The translations under genes and the position numbers were made by a program. Below, piece by piece: positions 1 through 7,467 of a stretch of 64,000 bases of DNA (the stretch's first letter is position 1; each line of letters begins with the position of its first letter). The notes beneath the pieces were generated by a model. The model was not told where the DNA came from, searched no databases, and saw only the letters and a list, made by a program, of their open reading frames with translations. Source of the DNA: Daejeonella sp. (GTDB lineage: Bacteria; Bacteroidota; Bacteroidia; Sphingobacteriales; Sphingobacteriaceae); NCBI RefSeq assembly GCF_030684675.1, contig NZ_JAUXXZ010000059.1, forward strand, positions 108,378 through 172,377. Direction: 5' to 3'.

Positions 1-247
1 TGAAATTGTACGTTTCAGAGATCTTCAATCCGATACCCTTAAAAAAGGTATTCAGACGCGAAGAAGAGATCAGTTGGGAGATCACAAATGCGATGAATGC
101 TAAAAACAGAAAAATAGGGTTGGACTTATCAAAAGCATCTTTCAGGTCGTTGAATTCGACCTTTCTTGACACAAGATATAAAGAAAGACCTGTTATTGAA
201 ATTTTTAACAGGGTCTTAGTGATGTTCCAGATCTTCTTTTTTTCCAT
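1..247 (-). CDS. Flippase-like membrane protein (LPG synthase TM family), N-terminal fragment
   Basis: An open reading frame enters from the left edge. Its ATG lies at 245-247 on the minus strand, 32 bp inside the 3' end of the upstream glycosyltransferase gene. About 82 residues are visible: a basic start (MEKKKIW), a hydrophobic segment around residues 12-25, then a second one rich in F, L, A and I followed by SQLISSSRLN. This layout (short basic N-terminus, TM, charged stretch, TM with S-Q-x-x-S-x-x-R) is typical of the lysylphosphatidylglycerol synthase TM/UPF0104 family, integral membrane proteins often paired with GT2 glycosyltransferases and thought to move lipid-linked intermediates. 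The C-terminal part is outside the window, so function is inferred from the N-terminus and the operon. Confidence 0.65.
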   Translation of the reverse strand, partial: MEKKKIWNITKTLLKISITGLSLYLVSRKVEFNDLKDAFDKSNPIFLFLAFIAFVISQLISSSRLNTFFKGIGLKISETYNF

Positions 248-1172
248 TAAAAATTCGTCTAACCTGGTATGTTTTTCTGTTTGTACCTTCAAAATAGGTA
301 CGCACATTAATTTCTGCTAAAATTCCGAAGGTAATCAGTTGTATACCTCCCAGTAAAAAAATAAGGCCTAGTATCAATATTGGTTTACCCCAGATATCCT
401 GACCCATCAGTTTCAGAATAAGGAGATAAGTATTGATGAGGATACCAAGTCCCAGGGAAATGAATCCCATACTTCCAAAGAGGTGCATGGGCTTCTGTAT
501 GTATTTTCGGAAGAAAACCATCGTAATCAGGTCGGCCATTACCTTAAATGTGCGGTTAAGCCCATATTTGGATGTTCCATGAATCCGTGCATGATGCTTC
601 ACATCAACCTGAGTGATGCTTGCGCCCTGTAATTTGGCGAGCACAGGAATAAAGCGGTGCAATTCTCCATAAATACCAAGATCTTCGGCGATCTCACGCT
701 TAAAAACCTTTAATGTACAGCCATAATCCTTGATATAAACCCCGGTCATCCTCCGGATAATCGCATTGGCGATCTTTGAGGGGATCTTACGCAAGAAAAT
801 TCCATCCTGGCGGTTCGCCCGGTTTCCGGCAACTACATCCCAGTCTTCATCCTTCATTTTTTGGAGCATAAAAGGGATATCGGAAGGGTCATTCTGAAGA
901 TCGCCATCAATCAATGCGATATATGTGCCTTCTGCATGATCAATTCCGGCGGTCATAGCGGTACTCTGTCCGTAGTTTTTTCTTAATTCGACCAGTTTGA
1001 TTTTATCATCTGCATGCTCACGGATCTGTTTCTGAGTTCCGTCATTTGAACCATCGTCAACAAAAATTACTTCGTAATCAATTCCTGTTAAGGCATCTTG
1101 TAAAGCGCCGATCAGTGGTACAATATTATCCCGCTCGTTTAAAACGGTGATTACAACAGATAGTTCTCTCAT
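216..1172 (-). CDS. GT2 family glycosyltransferase, dolichol-phosphate mannosyltransferase-like
   Basis: 318 aa. The N-terminal GT-A domain (about 1-215) opens with ELSVVITVLNE, carries the nucleotide-sugar motif VDDGSNDGT near residue 40 and the metal-binding DGD of LIDGDLQNDP near residue 90. Two C-terminal hydrophobic segments (about 232-255 and 262-290) anchor it in the inner membrane, as in GtrB/DPM1-like enzymes that load a sugar onto a polyprenyl phosphate. It starts 4 bp inside the preceding ArnT-like gene (ATGA overlap), and its end overlaps the flippase-like gene, so the three are translationally coupled. Inferred role: making the polyprenyl-linked sugar donor used by the neighbouring GT-C enzyme. 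Substrate sugar is unknown. Confidence 0.88.
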   Translation of the reverse strand: MRELSVVITVLNERDNIVPLIGALQDALTGIDYEVIFVDDGSNDGTQKQIREHADDKIKLVELRKNYGQSTAMTAGIDHAEGTYIALIDGDLQNDPSDIPFMLQKMKDEDWDVVAGNRANRQDGIFLRKIPSKIANAIIRRMTGVYIKDYGCTLKVFKREIAEDLGIYGELHRFIPVLAKLQGASITQVDVKHHARIHGTSKYGLNRTFKVMADLITMVFFRKYIQKPMHLFGSMGFISLGLGILINTYLLILKLMGQDIWGKPILILGLIFLLGGIQLITFGILAEINVRTYFEGTNRKTYQVRRIFNGKKEDLEHH

Positions 1173-2767
1173 TTTACCTGGTAGAGTTTGAGGTTCCGGT
1201 ATGTTTTTACCAATGTCGCTTTGGGATTATCCAAATCTTTGTCAAAGGTAAAATAATAACCTGGCTTACTAAGCGCTTCGGTAAATTTCACCTGCTGCAT
1301 CCGGCTGCACTGAATATAGAATATGAGCCGGTCGTGATGCGGAATATCCAGCTCAGAAGGATGATACTGATAAAGATAAAATGGCTGATTTTTCGAAATA
1401 TTGCCCATTTCAATTGCTGCATCGCGGTATTTACGATCTTCGAGGTGTTCAAACCTGTGCGGAATTACAAACCAGCTGAAAGCAAATCTGACTACGATCA
1501 AAAGGCTGATGAATGCAAATATTTTTCCGGTTTTCAGCCGGAAGATTGTGTAGGAGATCAATGCACCGGCAATGCTAAGCGCAATGACCTTGGGCAGAAG
1601 ATACGGTACATAATTCTGTAAATCGAAAAATAATGCCCCCGGAATACATAAACTAACCATCACTGCAAGGATCAGCATTAATTTATTGAAGAAACTATTA
1701 ATTTCCGGTAATTTTTCACGGTATGTGAAATAAGCATGACTCCAGATGATGAACAGAAGTGGGTACAGCATCAATAAATATCTCGGTCTGGTTTGAGGCG
1801 ATAACCAGTAAACCCAGATATTCGCCAGGAAAACGAGGGAGATGAATGTTAAAAATGGATTGTTTTTAATTCCAGTCAAAAAGTTCTTATGAAAGCAAAA
1901 TAGCAGCAATAAACTGGCCGGGAACAGATGCCCGGCATGTTCAAAAGGGAAGATGATGAAATGTGTTAAGCTTTGTCCGATGCCGAATTCAGAAGCCGTT
2001 CTCCGGCTACTTTGATTCCAGATGGTGCTAAAATAGCCCTCTAAATTGGGATTGTACTGATAATAGTTCCAGAAATAAGCAGCAATAATTAATACACAAA
2101 TTAGTCCGCTTAGTATATGCTGCCAACTAAAGAGTTTTTTAAAGTTTTTGGTATAGGCGAGAACTGCGATGAGTGTAAAACCCTGAAAAACAATTGATGG
2201 TAGTCCTTTGCTGAGAAAGGTAATGGCTGTAATCAAATAGGAAATGAAGAAAAGCAAAAACCAATTCTTTTTTTGAAGGAAATAAAAGATCAGCATAAAG
2301 GAGCTGAAGCTTAGCCAGGAATAGAAAAGATCAATATGTCCAAGCATGGAATCATAGATCAGCATCCTCCCGTTAACCAGAAACAGAATTCCACTGATTG
2401 CTGCTATTCTTTTGTCCTTTAGAAAAAAGGATACAGAAAAATAGATTGTGAATGCAAACAGGAACATCGGAATGATCGCAGGCAGGCGAGTGGTAAATTC
2501 TGAATAATTTCCGCTGAGCTGGTAAATTCCGGCAAGTATCCAGTTATAAAAAGGGGGCTTATTGTAATAATACTCTGCTCCAATGGTGGGCACAGCATAG
2601 TTTTTGCTGAGAATCATTTCAAGGGCTACGTTTGCCCGGGTAGGTTCATCAGCAAATAAGGCTAAAAGCCCCAGATTGATAAAAAATGCAGGTATGGAAA
2701 AGATAATCAGGAAGAGGAATGCCTTTCCCGGATGTTTAATCAGGAAATTTTCCAGTTTTTGCATCAT
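1169..2767 (-). CDS. ArnT/PMT-like membrane glycosyltransferase (GT39/GT83 type)
   Basis: About 532 aa with a dozen hydrophobic segments. The first TM follows LIKHPGKAFLFLI, and the first periplasmic loop contains ALFADEPTRAN, the position of the catalytic acidic residue in GT-C enzymes (D/E-E-x-x-R type). It ends with a soluble tail (QFSRMQQ-type region to LYQVK). Family knowledge: these enzymes transfer a sugar from polyprenyl phosphate to lipid A, protein or another envelope acceptor on the periplasmic side. Start choice: a TTG codon 9 bp further upstream keeps the frame open but lies inside the promoter box TATCTTTG, so the ATG at 2765-2767 (or the next one at 2762-2764) is preferred. First gene of the three-gene envelope operon. 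Confidence 0.82.
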   Translation of the reverse strand: MMQKLENFLIKHPGKAFLFLIIFSIPAFFINLGLLALFADEPTRANVALEMILSKNYAVPTIGAEYYYNKPPFYNWILAGIYQLSGNYSEFTTRLPAIIPMFLFAFTIYFSVSFFLKDKRIAAISGILFLVNGRMLIYDSMLGHIDLFYSWLSFSSFMLIFYFLQKKNWFLLFFISYLITAITFLSKGLPSIVFQGFTLIAVLAYTKNFKKLFSWQHILSGLICVLIIAAYFWNYYQYNPNLEGYFSTIWNQSSRRTASEFGIGQSLTHFIIFPFEHAGHLFPASLLLLFCFHKNFLTGIKNNPFLTFISLVFLANIWVYWLSPQTRPRYLLMLYPLLFIIWSHAYFTYREKLPEINSFFNKLMLILAVMVSLCIPGALFFDLQNYVPYLLPKVIALSIAGALISYTIFRLKTGKIFAFISLLIVVRFAFSWFVIPHRFEHLEDRKYRDAAIEMGNISKNQPFYLYQYHPSELDIPHHDRLIFYIQCSRMQQVKFTEALSKPGYYFTFDKDLDNPKATLVKTYRNLKLYQVK

Positions 2768-2773
2768 ATCCGG

Positions 2774-2781
2774 CAAAGATA
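2774..2781 (-). promoter_or_regulatory. Bacteroidota -7 promoter box, ArnT-like operon
   Basis: TATCTTTG on the minus strand matches the TAnnTTTG consensus. Only 6 nt separate it from the ATG at 2767, so the transcript should have almost no 5' leader. Confidence 0.6.
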
Positions 2782-2788
2782 TAAAAGC

Positions 2789-2822
2789 AAAAGGGAGATT
2801 TGATTGCTCAAATCTCCCTTTT
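2789..2822 (-). terminator. Rho-independent terminator of the L,D-transpeptidase-like gene
   Basis: A 15-bp perfect stem (2789-2803 with 2808-2822, core GGGAGATTTGA) with a TTGC loop and flanking A/T runs. It sits 14 bp after the stop of the minus-strand gene at 2837-3664 and just upstream of the next promoter. The symmetric A and T runs would let it work in both directions. Confidence 0.85.
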
Positions 2823-2836
2823 TATATTGTCAGGAC

Positions 2837-3664
2837 TTAAATACTTGTCAGGACTGTATTTGCTGTTGAAATAAAGTTCGAGACAGCGATATTCTGATCT
2901 AAGAAATTTGAATTGTATTTTTCTTCGGGTCCGTTAATAAACAAGCAGGTCTGACCTTTGATAACATTGATAATTGTTTTAGTCAAATCTGTTGGTAAAG
3001 CCGGACAACCGTGGCTTCTTCCCAAACGTCCGTGAGTTTTTACAAACGATTCGCTGACGTAATCAGCACCATGAACCACAACCGCACGATCCATTGCATT
3101 GGTGTTGAATCCTTTATCCATTCCCTCTAGGCGCATAGAAAGTCCGTGTTTTCCCTGATAAGTATCGCTGGTTACGTAAAACCCAAGACTACTTTGATGC
3201 GAATTAGGCTGGTTAGAGAAACTGGTTGCCATATCCATTCCGCTGCCTTGGCCATGAGCCACAAGCGTATGGAATAAAAGCTTGTTATTTGCAAGATCTA
3301 CTATCCATAATCTTTTCTGGCTGCTTTTTTTACTGAAATCGATTATAGTAATGATAGCTTTTTGAGCAGATAGTAATTGTGTTTTCTTAAGATTATAATA
3401 GCCAACCAGTGCTTTTTTAAATACGTCCTGATCCAATCCGCTCTCGGCTAATCCGGCTTGTTCATAAACAGAATTTACATGCTGAACGAAGAGTTCGGCG
3501 CTTGAGCTTGTGTTGTTGGTAGTAGTTTTAGACTTTTCACCACCTTCATCGCCTACAGAATCAAAAAACTTTAAGTGTGACTTAGTAGCTGAAACCCAGC
3601 TGATTGCCGGTATTGTGGTGATTAATAGCAGAGCGAAAATTGCCCGGAAAGAATGTTTCTTCAT
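2837..3664 (-). CDS. Murein L,D-transpeptidase catalytic domain family protein (YkuD_2 type)
   Basis: 275 aa. A signal peptide (MKKHSFRAIFALLLITTIPA) is followed by a Ser/Thr-rich linker and a catalytic domain from about residue 95. The catalytic signature is SHGCPALP near residue 216, with the Cys nucleophile, preceded by VVVHGADYVSE, which supplies the conserved His-Gly. This is the YkuD_2-like family of exported proteins with an L,D-transpeptidase fold; peptidoglycan cross-linking or cleavage is expected but not shown here. It has its own promoter about 100 bp upstream and its own terminator, so it is probably monocistronic. Confidence 0.85.
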   Translation of the reverse strand: MKKHSFRAIFALLLITTIPAISWVSATKSHLKFFDSVGDEGGEKSKTTTNNTSSSAELFVQHVNSVYEQAGLAESGLDQDVFKKALVGYYNLKKTQLLSAQKAIITIIDFSKKSSQKRLWIVDLANNKLLFHTLVAHGQGSGMDMATSFSNQPNSHQSSLGFYVTSDTYQGKHGLSMRLEGMDKGFNTNAMDRAVVVHGADYVSESFVKTHGRLGRSHGCPALPTDLTKTIINVIKGQTCLFINGPEEKYNSNFLDQNIAVSNFISTANTVLTSI

Positions 3665-3766
3665 AAATTTCTCTGGTTAAACCCTTTTTAAACGTATTTC
3701 TTGATGATTAATTGTTTAAAACTTTATTGAGTAAATTAATGCTATAGGCTTTTCGTTTTTCTGTTA

Positions 3767-3774
3767 CAAAGGTA
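3767..3774 (-). promoter_or_regulatory. Bacteroidota -7 promoter box, L,D-transpeptidase-like gene
   Basis: TACCTTTG on the minus strand matches TAnnTTTG. It predicts a leader of roughly 100 nt before the ATG at 3664. No -33 TTTG is found at the usual distance. Confidence 0.45.
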
Positions 3775-3837
3775 CGGTTTTTGAATTTCTCTATTGTCAT
3801 GGCAAAGTAGAAAGCTTTTTGCTGAAAATGAGGGGTT

Positions 3838-4117
3838 TAGGGTTTTGGGGTCTCCTAAAGAGGGGGAGGCATGATGCCTAAAAATTTGTGTTCATTACAA
3901 ATAGTTATTCTTGAGTACTATTCCTGTGCACCCAATATCCCCCGCAGGTCCAAAGGACTCCTTCGGAGCGGGGGAATTAAAGGGGGAGGATAACATGATA
4001 TTTCATTGAAATGAGTATAACCTCCCCCTGCCATCGCACAAAGCCAAGGCGCCCCCTCCAAAGGGGGATAGCGTGGCGCCTAAAGGTTTGAATTCATAAA
4101 AAATTATTTTTCTTAGT
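3838..4117. repeat. Composite intergenic repeat with G5/C5 runs and imperfect direct ends
   Basis: Two imperfect direct copies of about 55 bp flank the unit, at about 3860-3916 and 4062-4117. Both run from a GGGGGA core through GCCTAAA and a T-rich stretch with TTCAT to TTATTCTT or TTTTTCTTAG. Between them lie nested inverted repeats: AGGGGGAGG (3981-3989) with CCTCCCCCT (4021-4029) around ATTTCATTGAAAT, and CCCCGC with GCGGGG around 3948-3973. No ORF is inside. It resembles the non-autonomous palindromic intergenic elements common in Bacteroidota genomes. Copy number cannot be judged from one window. Confidence 0.55.
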
Positions 4118-4141
4118 TGATTAGTCCAGACCTGGAGTAAA

Positions 4142-4236
4142 AATCACCAGAATCACCTTAATCAAACCAATCACAGTTCAGACAAGTATCATCTCCTGAA
4201 AAAATCCTACAATCCTTTAATCCTACAATCCTAACA
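4142..4236. repeat. Short tandem arrays of 9-bp and 8-bp period
   Basis: Four units of AATCACCnn/AATCAAAnn type occur every 9 bp at about 4142-4177, followed after a gap by four units of ATCCTACA/ATCCTTTA type every 8 bp at about 4204-4235. They end 8 bp before the glyS stop codon. They look like relatives of the 7-bp arrays elsewhere in the window, with a different period. Confidence 0.6.
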
Positions 4237-4242
4237 ATTAAC

Positions 4243-5703
4243 CTATTTCAACAGATTTTTCCAACTTACCATATCAGAAATGATCTTCTCCAGCTGGTCT
4301 GCATTCACACGTTCCTGTTCCATGCTGTCGCGGTGCCTGATGGTAACGGTATTATCCTCGAGAGTTTGATGATCGACAGTAATACATATAGGTGTACCTA
4401 TCGCATCTTGTCTGCGGTATCTTTTTCCAATTGAATCCTTTTCATCATACTGTAAATTAAAATCAAGTTTAAGCAGATCCATGATTTCACGTGCTTTTTC
4501 AGGTAAACCATCCTTTTTAGTTAAAGGGAAGATGGCTGCTTTGACCGGCGCAAGACAAGGGTGTAAGTGTAAAACAGTACGTGAATCCTGCTTTTCTTCA
4601 TTGCTCAAATCCTGTTCTTCATAGGCATTGCAGAGTGTTAACAAGAATAAGCGGTCTAAACCAATGGAGGTCTCAATAACATAAGGCACATAATTCTTAT
4701 TCTCGGCAGTGTCAAAGTACTGGAGTTTTTTGCCTGAGAATTTTTCATGCTGACTAAGATCGAAATCGGTACGGCTGTGAATGCCTTCTACCTCTTTAAA
4801 TCCAAAAGGGAATTCAAATTCGATATCTACAGCAGCATTGGCATAATGTGCAAGTTTGGTATGATCATGGTAACGATATTTTTCAGCCGGAGTGCCCAAA
4901 GCAAGATGCCATTTTAAACGGGCATCTTTCCAGTGATTATACCATTCCATTTCTGTTCCCGGTTTCACGAAGAACTGCATTTCCATCTGCTCAAACTCAC
5001 GCATTCGCATAATGAACTGTCTCGCAATGACTTCATTACGAAAGGCTTTTCCGATTTGCGCGATTCCAAATGGAATTCGCATTCTGCCTGATTTCTGAAC
5101 ATTCAGGAAGTTGACAAAAATTCCCTGGGCAGTTTCTGGACGCAGATACACTTCGTCAGATCCTTCGGCCATGGCACCCATCTGGGTAGAAAACATAAGG
5201 TTGAATTGTCTCACCTCTGTCCAGTTGCGGGTTCCTGAAACCGGACAAACGATTTCGTGTTCCTCAATGAGTTCCTTTAATCGTGGCAGGTCATCGGCAG
5301 ATAAAGCTGCTTCCATATCAGCCTGTAACTTATCCGCTTTTTCAACTTTGCCATCCTTAATATATCTGACGATCTTATCCTCCAATAAATTGTCGGCACG
5401 ATAACGTTTTTTAGAATCTTTATTATCGATCATCGGATCGGCAAAGCCATCCACATGCCCGCTTGCTTTCCATACTTTAGGATGCATGAAAATTGCGGAG
5501 TCAATCCCTACAATATTCTCGTTTAACTGCACCATGCTCTTCCACCAGTATGTTTTCAGGTTATTCTTCAGTTCAGATCCCAGCTGTCCGTAATCATAAA
5601 CCGCACTTAAGCCATCATATATTTCGCTTGATTGAAATACAAAACCATATTCCTTGGTATGCGATACCACATTTTTAAAAAGTTCGTCTGTGTTTTTGCT
5701 CAT
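4243..5703 (-). CDS. glyS: Glycine--tRNA ligase (dimeric type)
   Basis: 486 aa, a usual length for the alpha2-type class II enzyme that charges tRNA-Gly with glycine. Class II motifs are visible: the RPETAQGIF stretch near residue 188, the motif 2-like AFRNEVIARQF near 220, and the motif 3-like ETSIGLDRLF near 352. A C-terminal anticodon-binding domain follows (LHLHPCLAPVKAAIFPL onward), with the GKRYRRQDAIGTP segment near 428. It has its own -7 promoter box 7 nt upstream of the ATG. The only tRNA-Gly in this window (TCC anticodon) is at 35.6 kb. Monocistronic by context. Confidence 0.97.
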   Translation of the reverse strand: MSKNTDELFKNVVSHTKEYGFVFQSSEIYDGLSAVYDYGQLGSELKNNLKTYWWKSMVQLNENIVGIDSAIFMHPKVWKASGHVDGFADPMIDNKDSKKRYRADNLLEDKIVRYIKDGKVEKADKLQADMEAALSADDLPRLKELIEEHEIVCPVSGTRNWTEVRQFNLMFSTQMGAMAEGSDEVYLRPETAQGIFVNFLNVQKSGRMRIPFGIAQIGKAFRNEVIARQFIMRMREFEQMEMQFFVKPGTEMEWYNHWKDARLKWHLALGTPAEKYRYHDHTKLAHYANAAVDIEFEFPFGFKEVEGIHSRTDFDLSQHEKFSGKKLQYFDTAENKNYVPYVIETSIGLDRLFLLTLCNAYEEQDLSNEEKQDSRTVLHLHPCLAPVKAAIFPLTKKDGLPEKAREIMDLLKLDFNLQYDEKDSIGKRYRRQDAIGTPICITVDHQTLEDNTVTIRHRDSMEQERVNADQLEKIISDMVSWKNLLK

Positions 5704-5710
5704 AACCTTG

Positions 5711-5718
5711 CAAAGATA
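5711..5718 (-). promoter_or_regulatory. Bacteroidota -7 promoter box of glyS
   Basis: TATCTTTG on the minus strand, 7 nt before the glyS ATG. The implied mRNA has a leader of a few nucleotides at most. Confidence 0.6.
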
Positions 5719-5748
5719 GTATTGGTGACTATATTTTGAGTCATATTT

Positions 5749-5958
5749 GTAAGTTTTAGGCGGTAAGTTTTAAAGACTACTTCGAATTAAATTTCTTATT
5801 AGCTAAAAGGGTAAAGCTGAAAGCTAAAAGCAGGGATTTCACTTGATATGGAAATCACCCTTAAAACTTAGTTAAATAGACGTAACATATAAGTATTAAA
5901 TATTAAAGTTTCAAAATGACCAATTAATTCTCCATTCTCCATTCTCCATTCTCAATTC
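5749..5958. repeat. Heptad-period repeat cluster between glyS and gldA
   Basis: Three separate arrays with 7-bp (or 14-bp) phase. At 5749-5776 a 14-bp unit starting GTAAGTTTTA occurs twice. At 5801-5835 five heptads of AGCTAAA/AGCTGAA type run in register. At 5924-5958 five heptads run in register, three of them exactly TCCATTC, and end 6 bp before the gldA -7 box. A CCCTTAAAACTTA stretch near 5858-5870 is complementary to the first unit. No coding sequence is present in this 273-bp gap. Confidence 0.7.
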
Positions 5959-5964
5959 AATAAC

Positions 5965-5972
5965 TACCTTTG
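5965..5972 (+). promoter_or_regulatory. Bacteroidota -7 promoter box of gldAFG
   Basis: TACCTTTG ends exactly 4 nt before the gldA ATG (5977). Transcription would start at or next to the A of ATG, giving a leaderless mRNA. The same 4-nt spacing recurs at 48753 and 55464. Confidence 0.6.
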
Positions 5973-5976
5973 AACC

Positions 5977-6696
5977 ATGAGTATTGTGGTAGAGAACCTC
6001 AGTAAAATTTACGGAGCGGAGAAAGCGATCGACGGTATCTCGTTTCGGACTTCGCCGGGGAATGTGCTTGGTTTTTTAGGGCCAAATGGTGCCGGAAAAT
6101 CCACAACCATGAAAATTCTGACCTGCTTCATACCTCAAAGTTCCGGAACCGCCTCTGTTTGCGGGATGGATGTGAATACTCATTCAATGGAAGTACGCAG
6201 GAATATCGGCTATCTGCCTGAACATAATCCACTCTACCTTGAGATGTACGTTCGTGAGGCACTAACTTTTATTGGTTCTGTTTATAACCTTGAAAATTCA
6301 AAAAGAAGAATTGAGGAGGTCATTGAACTTTGCGGATTAGGGGAGGAGCAGAATAAGAAGATTGGTACCTTATCTAAGGGTTACAGGCAGCGTTTAGGAC
6401 TTGCTCAGGCTATTTTTTCAGACCCTGCAGTATTGATTCTTGATGAACCAACTTCCGGACTCGACCCGAATCAGGTGATCGGTATTCGAAATCTGATCAC
6501 TGAATTGGGAAAAACTAAAACGGTGATACTTTCAACGCACATTATGCAGGAAGTAGAGGCAGTTTGTGGGCAGGTAATCATAATCAATAGAGGTAAGATA
6601 GTTGCTGATGATAAACTGAGCAGTCTGAAAGAAGCACACCAGAATAAAAGTCTGGAAGATATATTCATCGGACTAACGGGTTCGGTTGTTCATTGA
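5977..6696 (+). CDS. gldA: ABC transporter ATP-binding subunit GldA
   Basis: 239 aa ABC ATPase. Walker A GPNGAGKST is at residues 35-43, the signature LSKGYRQRL near 128, Walker B VLILDEPTSGLDP near 152 and the H-loop STHIMQE near 185. With the following GldF and GldG it forms the gliding-motility ABC transporter known from Flavobacterium. In non-gliding relatives the same complex is conserved, and its substrate is unresolved. Gene order gldA-gldF-gldG-dnaN supports the name over a generic multidrug ATPase. There is no Shine-Dalgarno, and the promoter box lies 4 nt upstream. Confidence 0.88.
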   Translation: MSIVVENLSKIYGAEKAIDGISFRTSPGNVLGFLGPNGAGKSTTMKILTCFIPQSSGTASVCGMDVNTHSMEVRRNIGYLPEHNPLYLEMYVREALTFIGSVYNLENSKRRIEEVIELCGLGEEQNKKIGTLSKGYRQRLGLAQAIFSDPAVLILDEPTSGLDPNQVIGIRNLITELGKTKTVILSTHIMQEVEAVCGQVIIINRGKIVADDKLSSLKEAHQNKSLEDIFIGLTGSVVH

Positions 6697-6738
6697 ATTT
6701 CATATAATTTTAATTTTAACAAAGGAAAATCAGATCGG

Positions 6739-7467
6739 GTGTTAAGTATCTTAAATAAAGAAATAAGCGGTTTTTTCAGTTCCCTTGCGGCCTATATTTC
6801 AATGGGTGTATTTCTGTTGGTTACCGGACTTTTTCTATGGGTTTTCCCAGATTCAAGTATTCTGGATTATGGCTATGCTGGTCTTGATAGCTTTTTCAAT
6901 ATCGCACCCTACCTGTTTATGTTTCTTATCCCTGCAGTTACTATGCGTTCTCTAGCAGAAGAGCAAAAGGATGGCACATTCGAATTACTGGCAACCCGCC
7001 CTCTGAGCGACTGGCATATAGTTCTTGGAAAGTTTCTGGCATCCCTGCTAATTGTGGTGCTGACTCTCGTACCAACACTCATTTATTATATAAGTGTGTA
7101 TCAATTGGGGATAAGCAAAGGAAATATTGATACCGGTGCCGTGATTGGCTCTTACCTTGGTTTGGTCTTATTGGGAGGGGCTTTCACTTCAATTGGCCTG
7201 TTTACCTCCTCTTTGGGAAAAAATCAGATCATTGCCTTTACACTTTCAGTTTTTCTATGTTTTCTTAGTTTCAGCGCTTTTGATTCAGTCAGTAAGCTTA
7301 TTGCATTTCAGGCTTTTGAGAGTAGCTTAACCAGCCTGGGTATTAACCAACATTATCAGTCAATTAGCAGGGGAGTGCTGGATAGCCGTGATTTTATATA
7401 CTTCTTAAGTTTTGCCGGATTGTTTCTTTTATTAACTAAAACAGTATTGGGAGCAAGGAAATGGTAA
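6739..7467 (+). CDS. gldF: ABC transporter permease GldF
   Basis: 242 aa, about six hydrophobic segments (near 15-35, 55-75, 100-125, 140-165, 172-195 and 222-237), typical of the ABC-2-like permease family. The SLAEEQKDGTFELLATRPLS stretch near residue 74 is the conserved cytoplasmic coupling region of these permeases. The start is GTG at 6739, 42 bp after gldA; no in-frame ATG lies near the N-terminus. Its 3' end overlaps gldG by 7 bp, indicating coupled translation. Acts in the inner membrane with GldA and GldG. Confidence 0.85.
   Translation: MLSILNKEISGFFSSLAAYISMGVFLLVTGLFLWVFPDSSILDYGYAGLDSFFNIAPYLFMFLIPAVTMRSLAEEQKDGTFELLATRPLSDWHIVLGKFLASLLIVVLTLVPTLIYYISVYQLGISKGNIDTGAVIGSYLGLVLLGGAFTSIGLFTSSLGKNQIIAFTLSVFLCFLSFSAFDSVSKLIAFQAFESSLTSLGINQHYQSISRGVLDSRDFIYFLSFAGLFLLLTKTVLGARKW

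Larger units (their letters stand above)
3665..4242. other. 578-bp non-coding region between glyS and the L,D-transpeptidase-like gene
   Basis: No convincing coding sequence on either strand. It holds the promoter of the downstream minus-strand gene (3767-3774), a G/C-run repeat complex (3838-4117) and two short tandem arrays of 9-bp and 8-bp period (4142-4236). No terminator-like hairpin with a T run is seen directly after glyS. Confidence 0.7.

Noticed and set aside
2768..2776. TTG at 2776 as start of the ArnT-like gene
   Set aside because: The TTG is part of the -7 box TATCTTTG, so it would not be transcribed.
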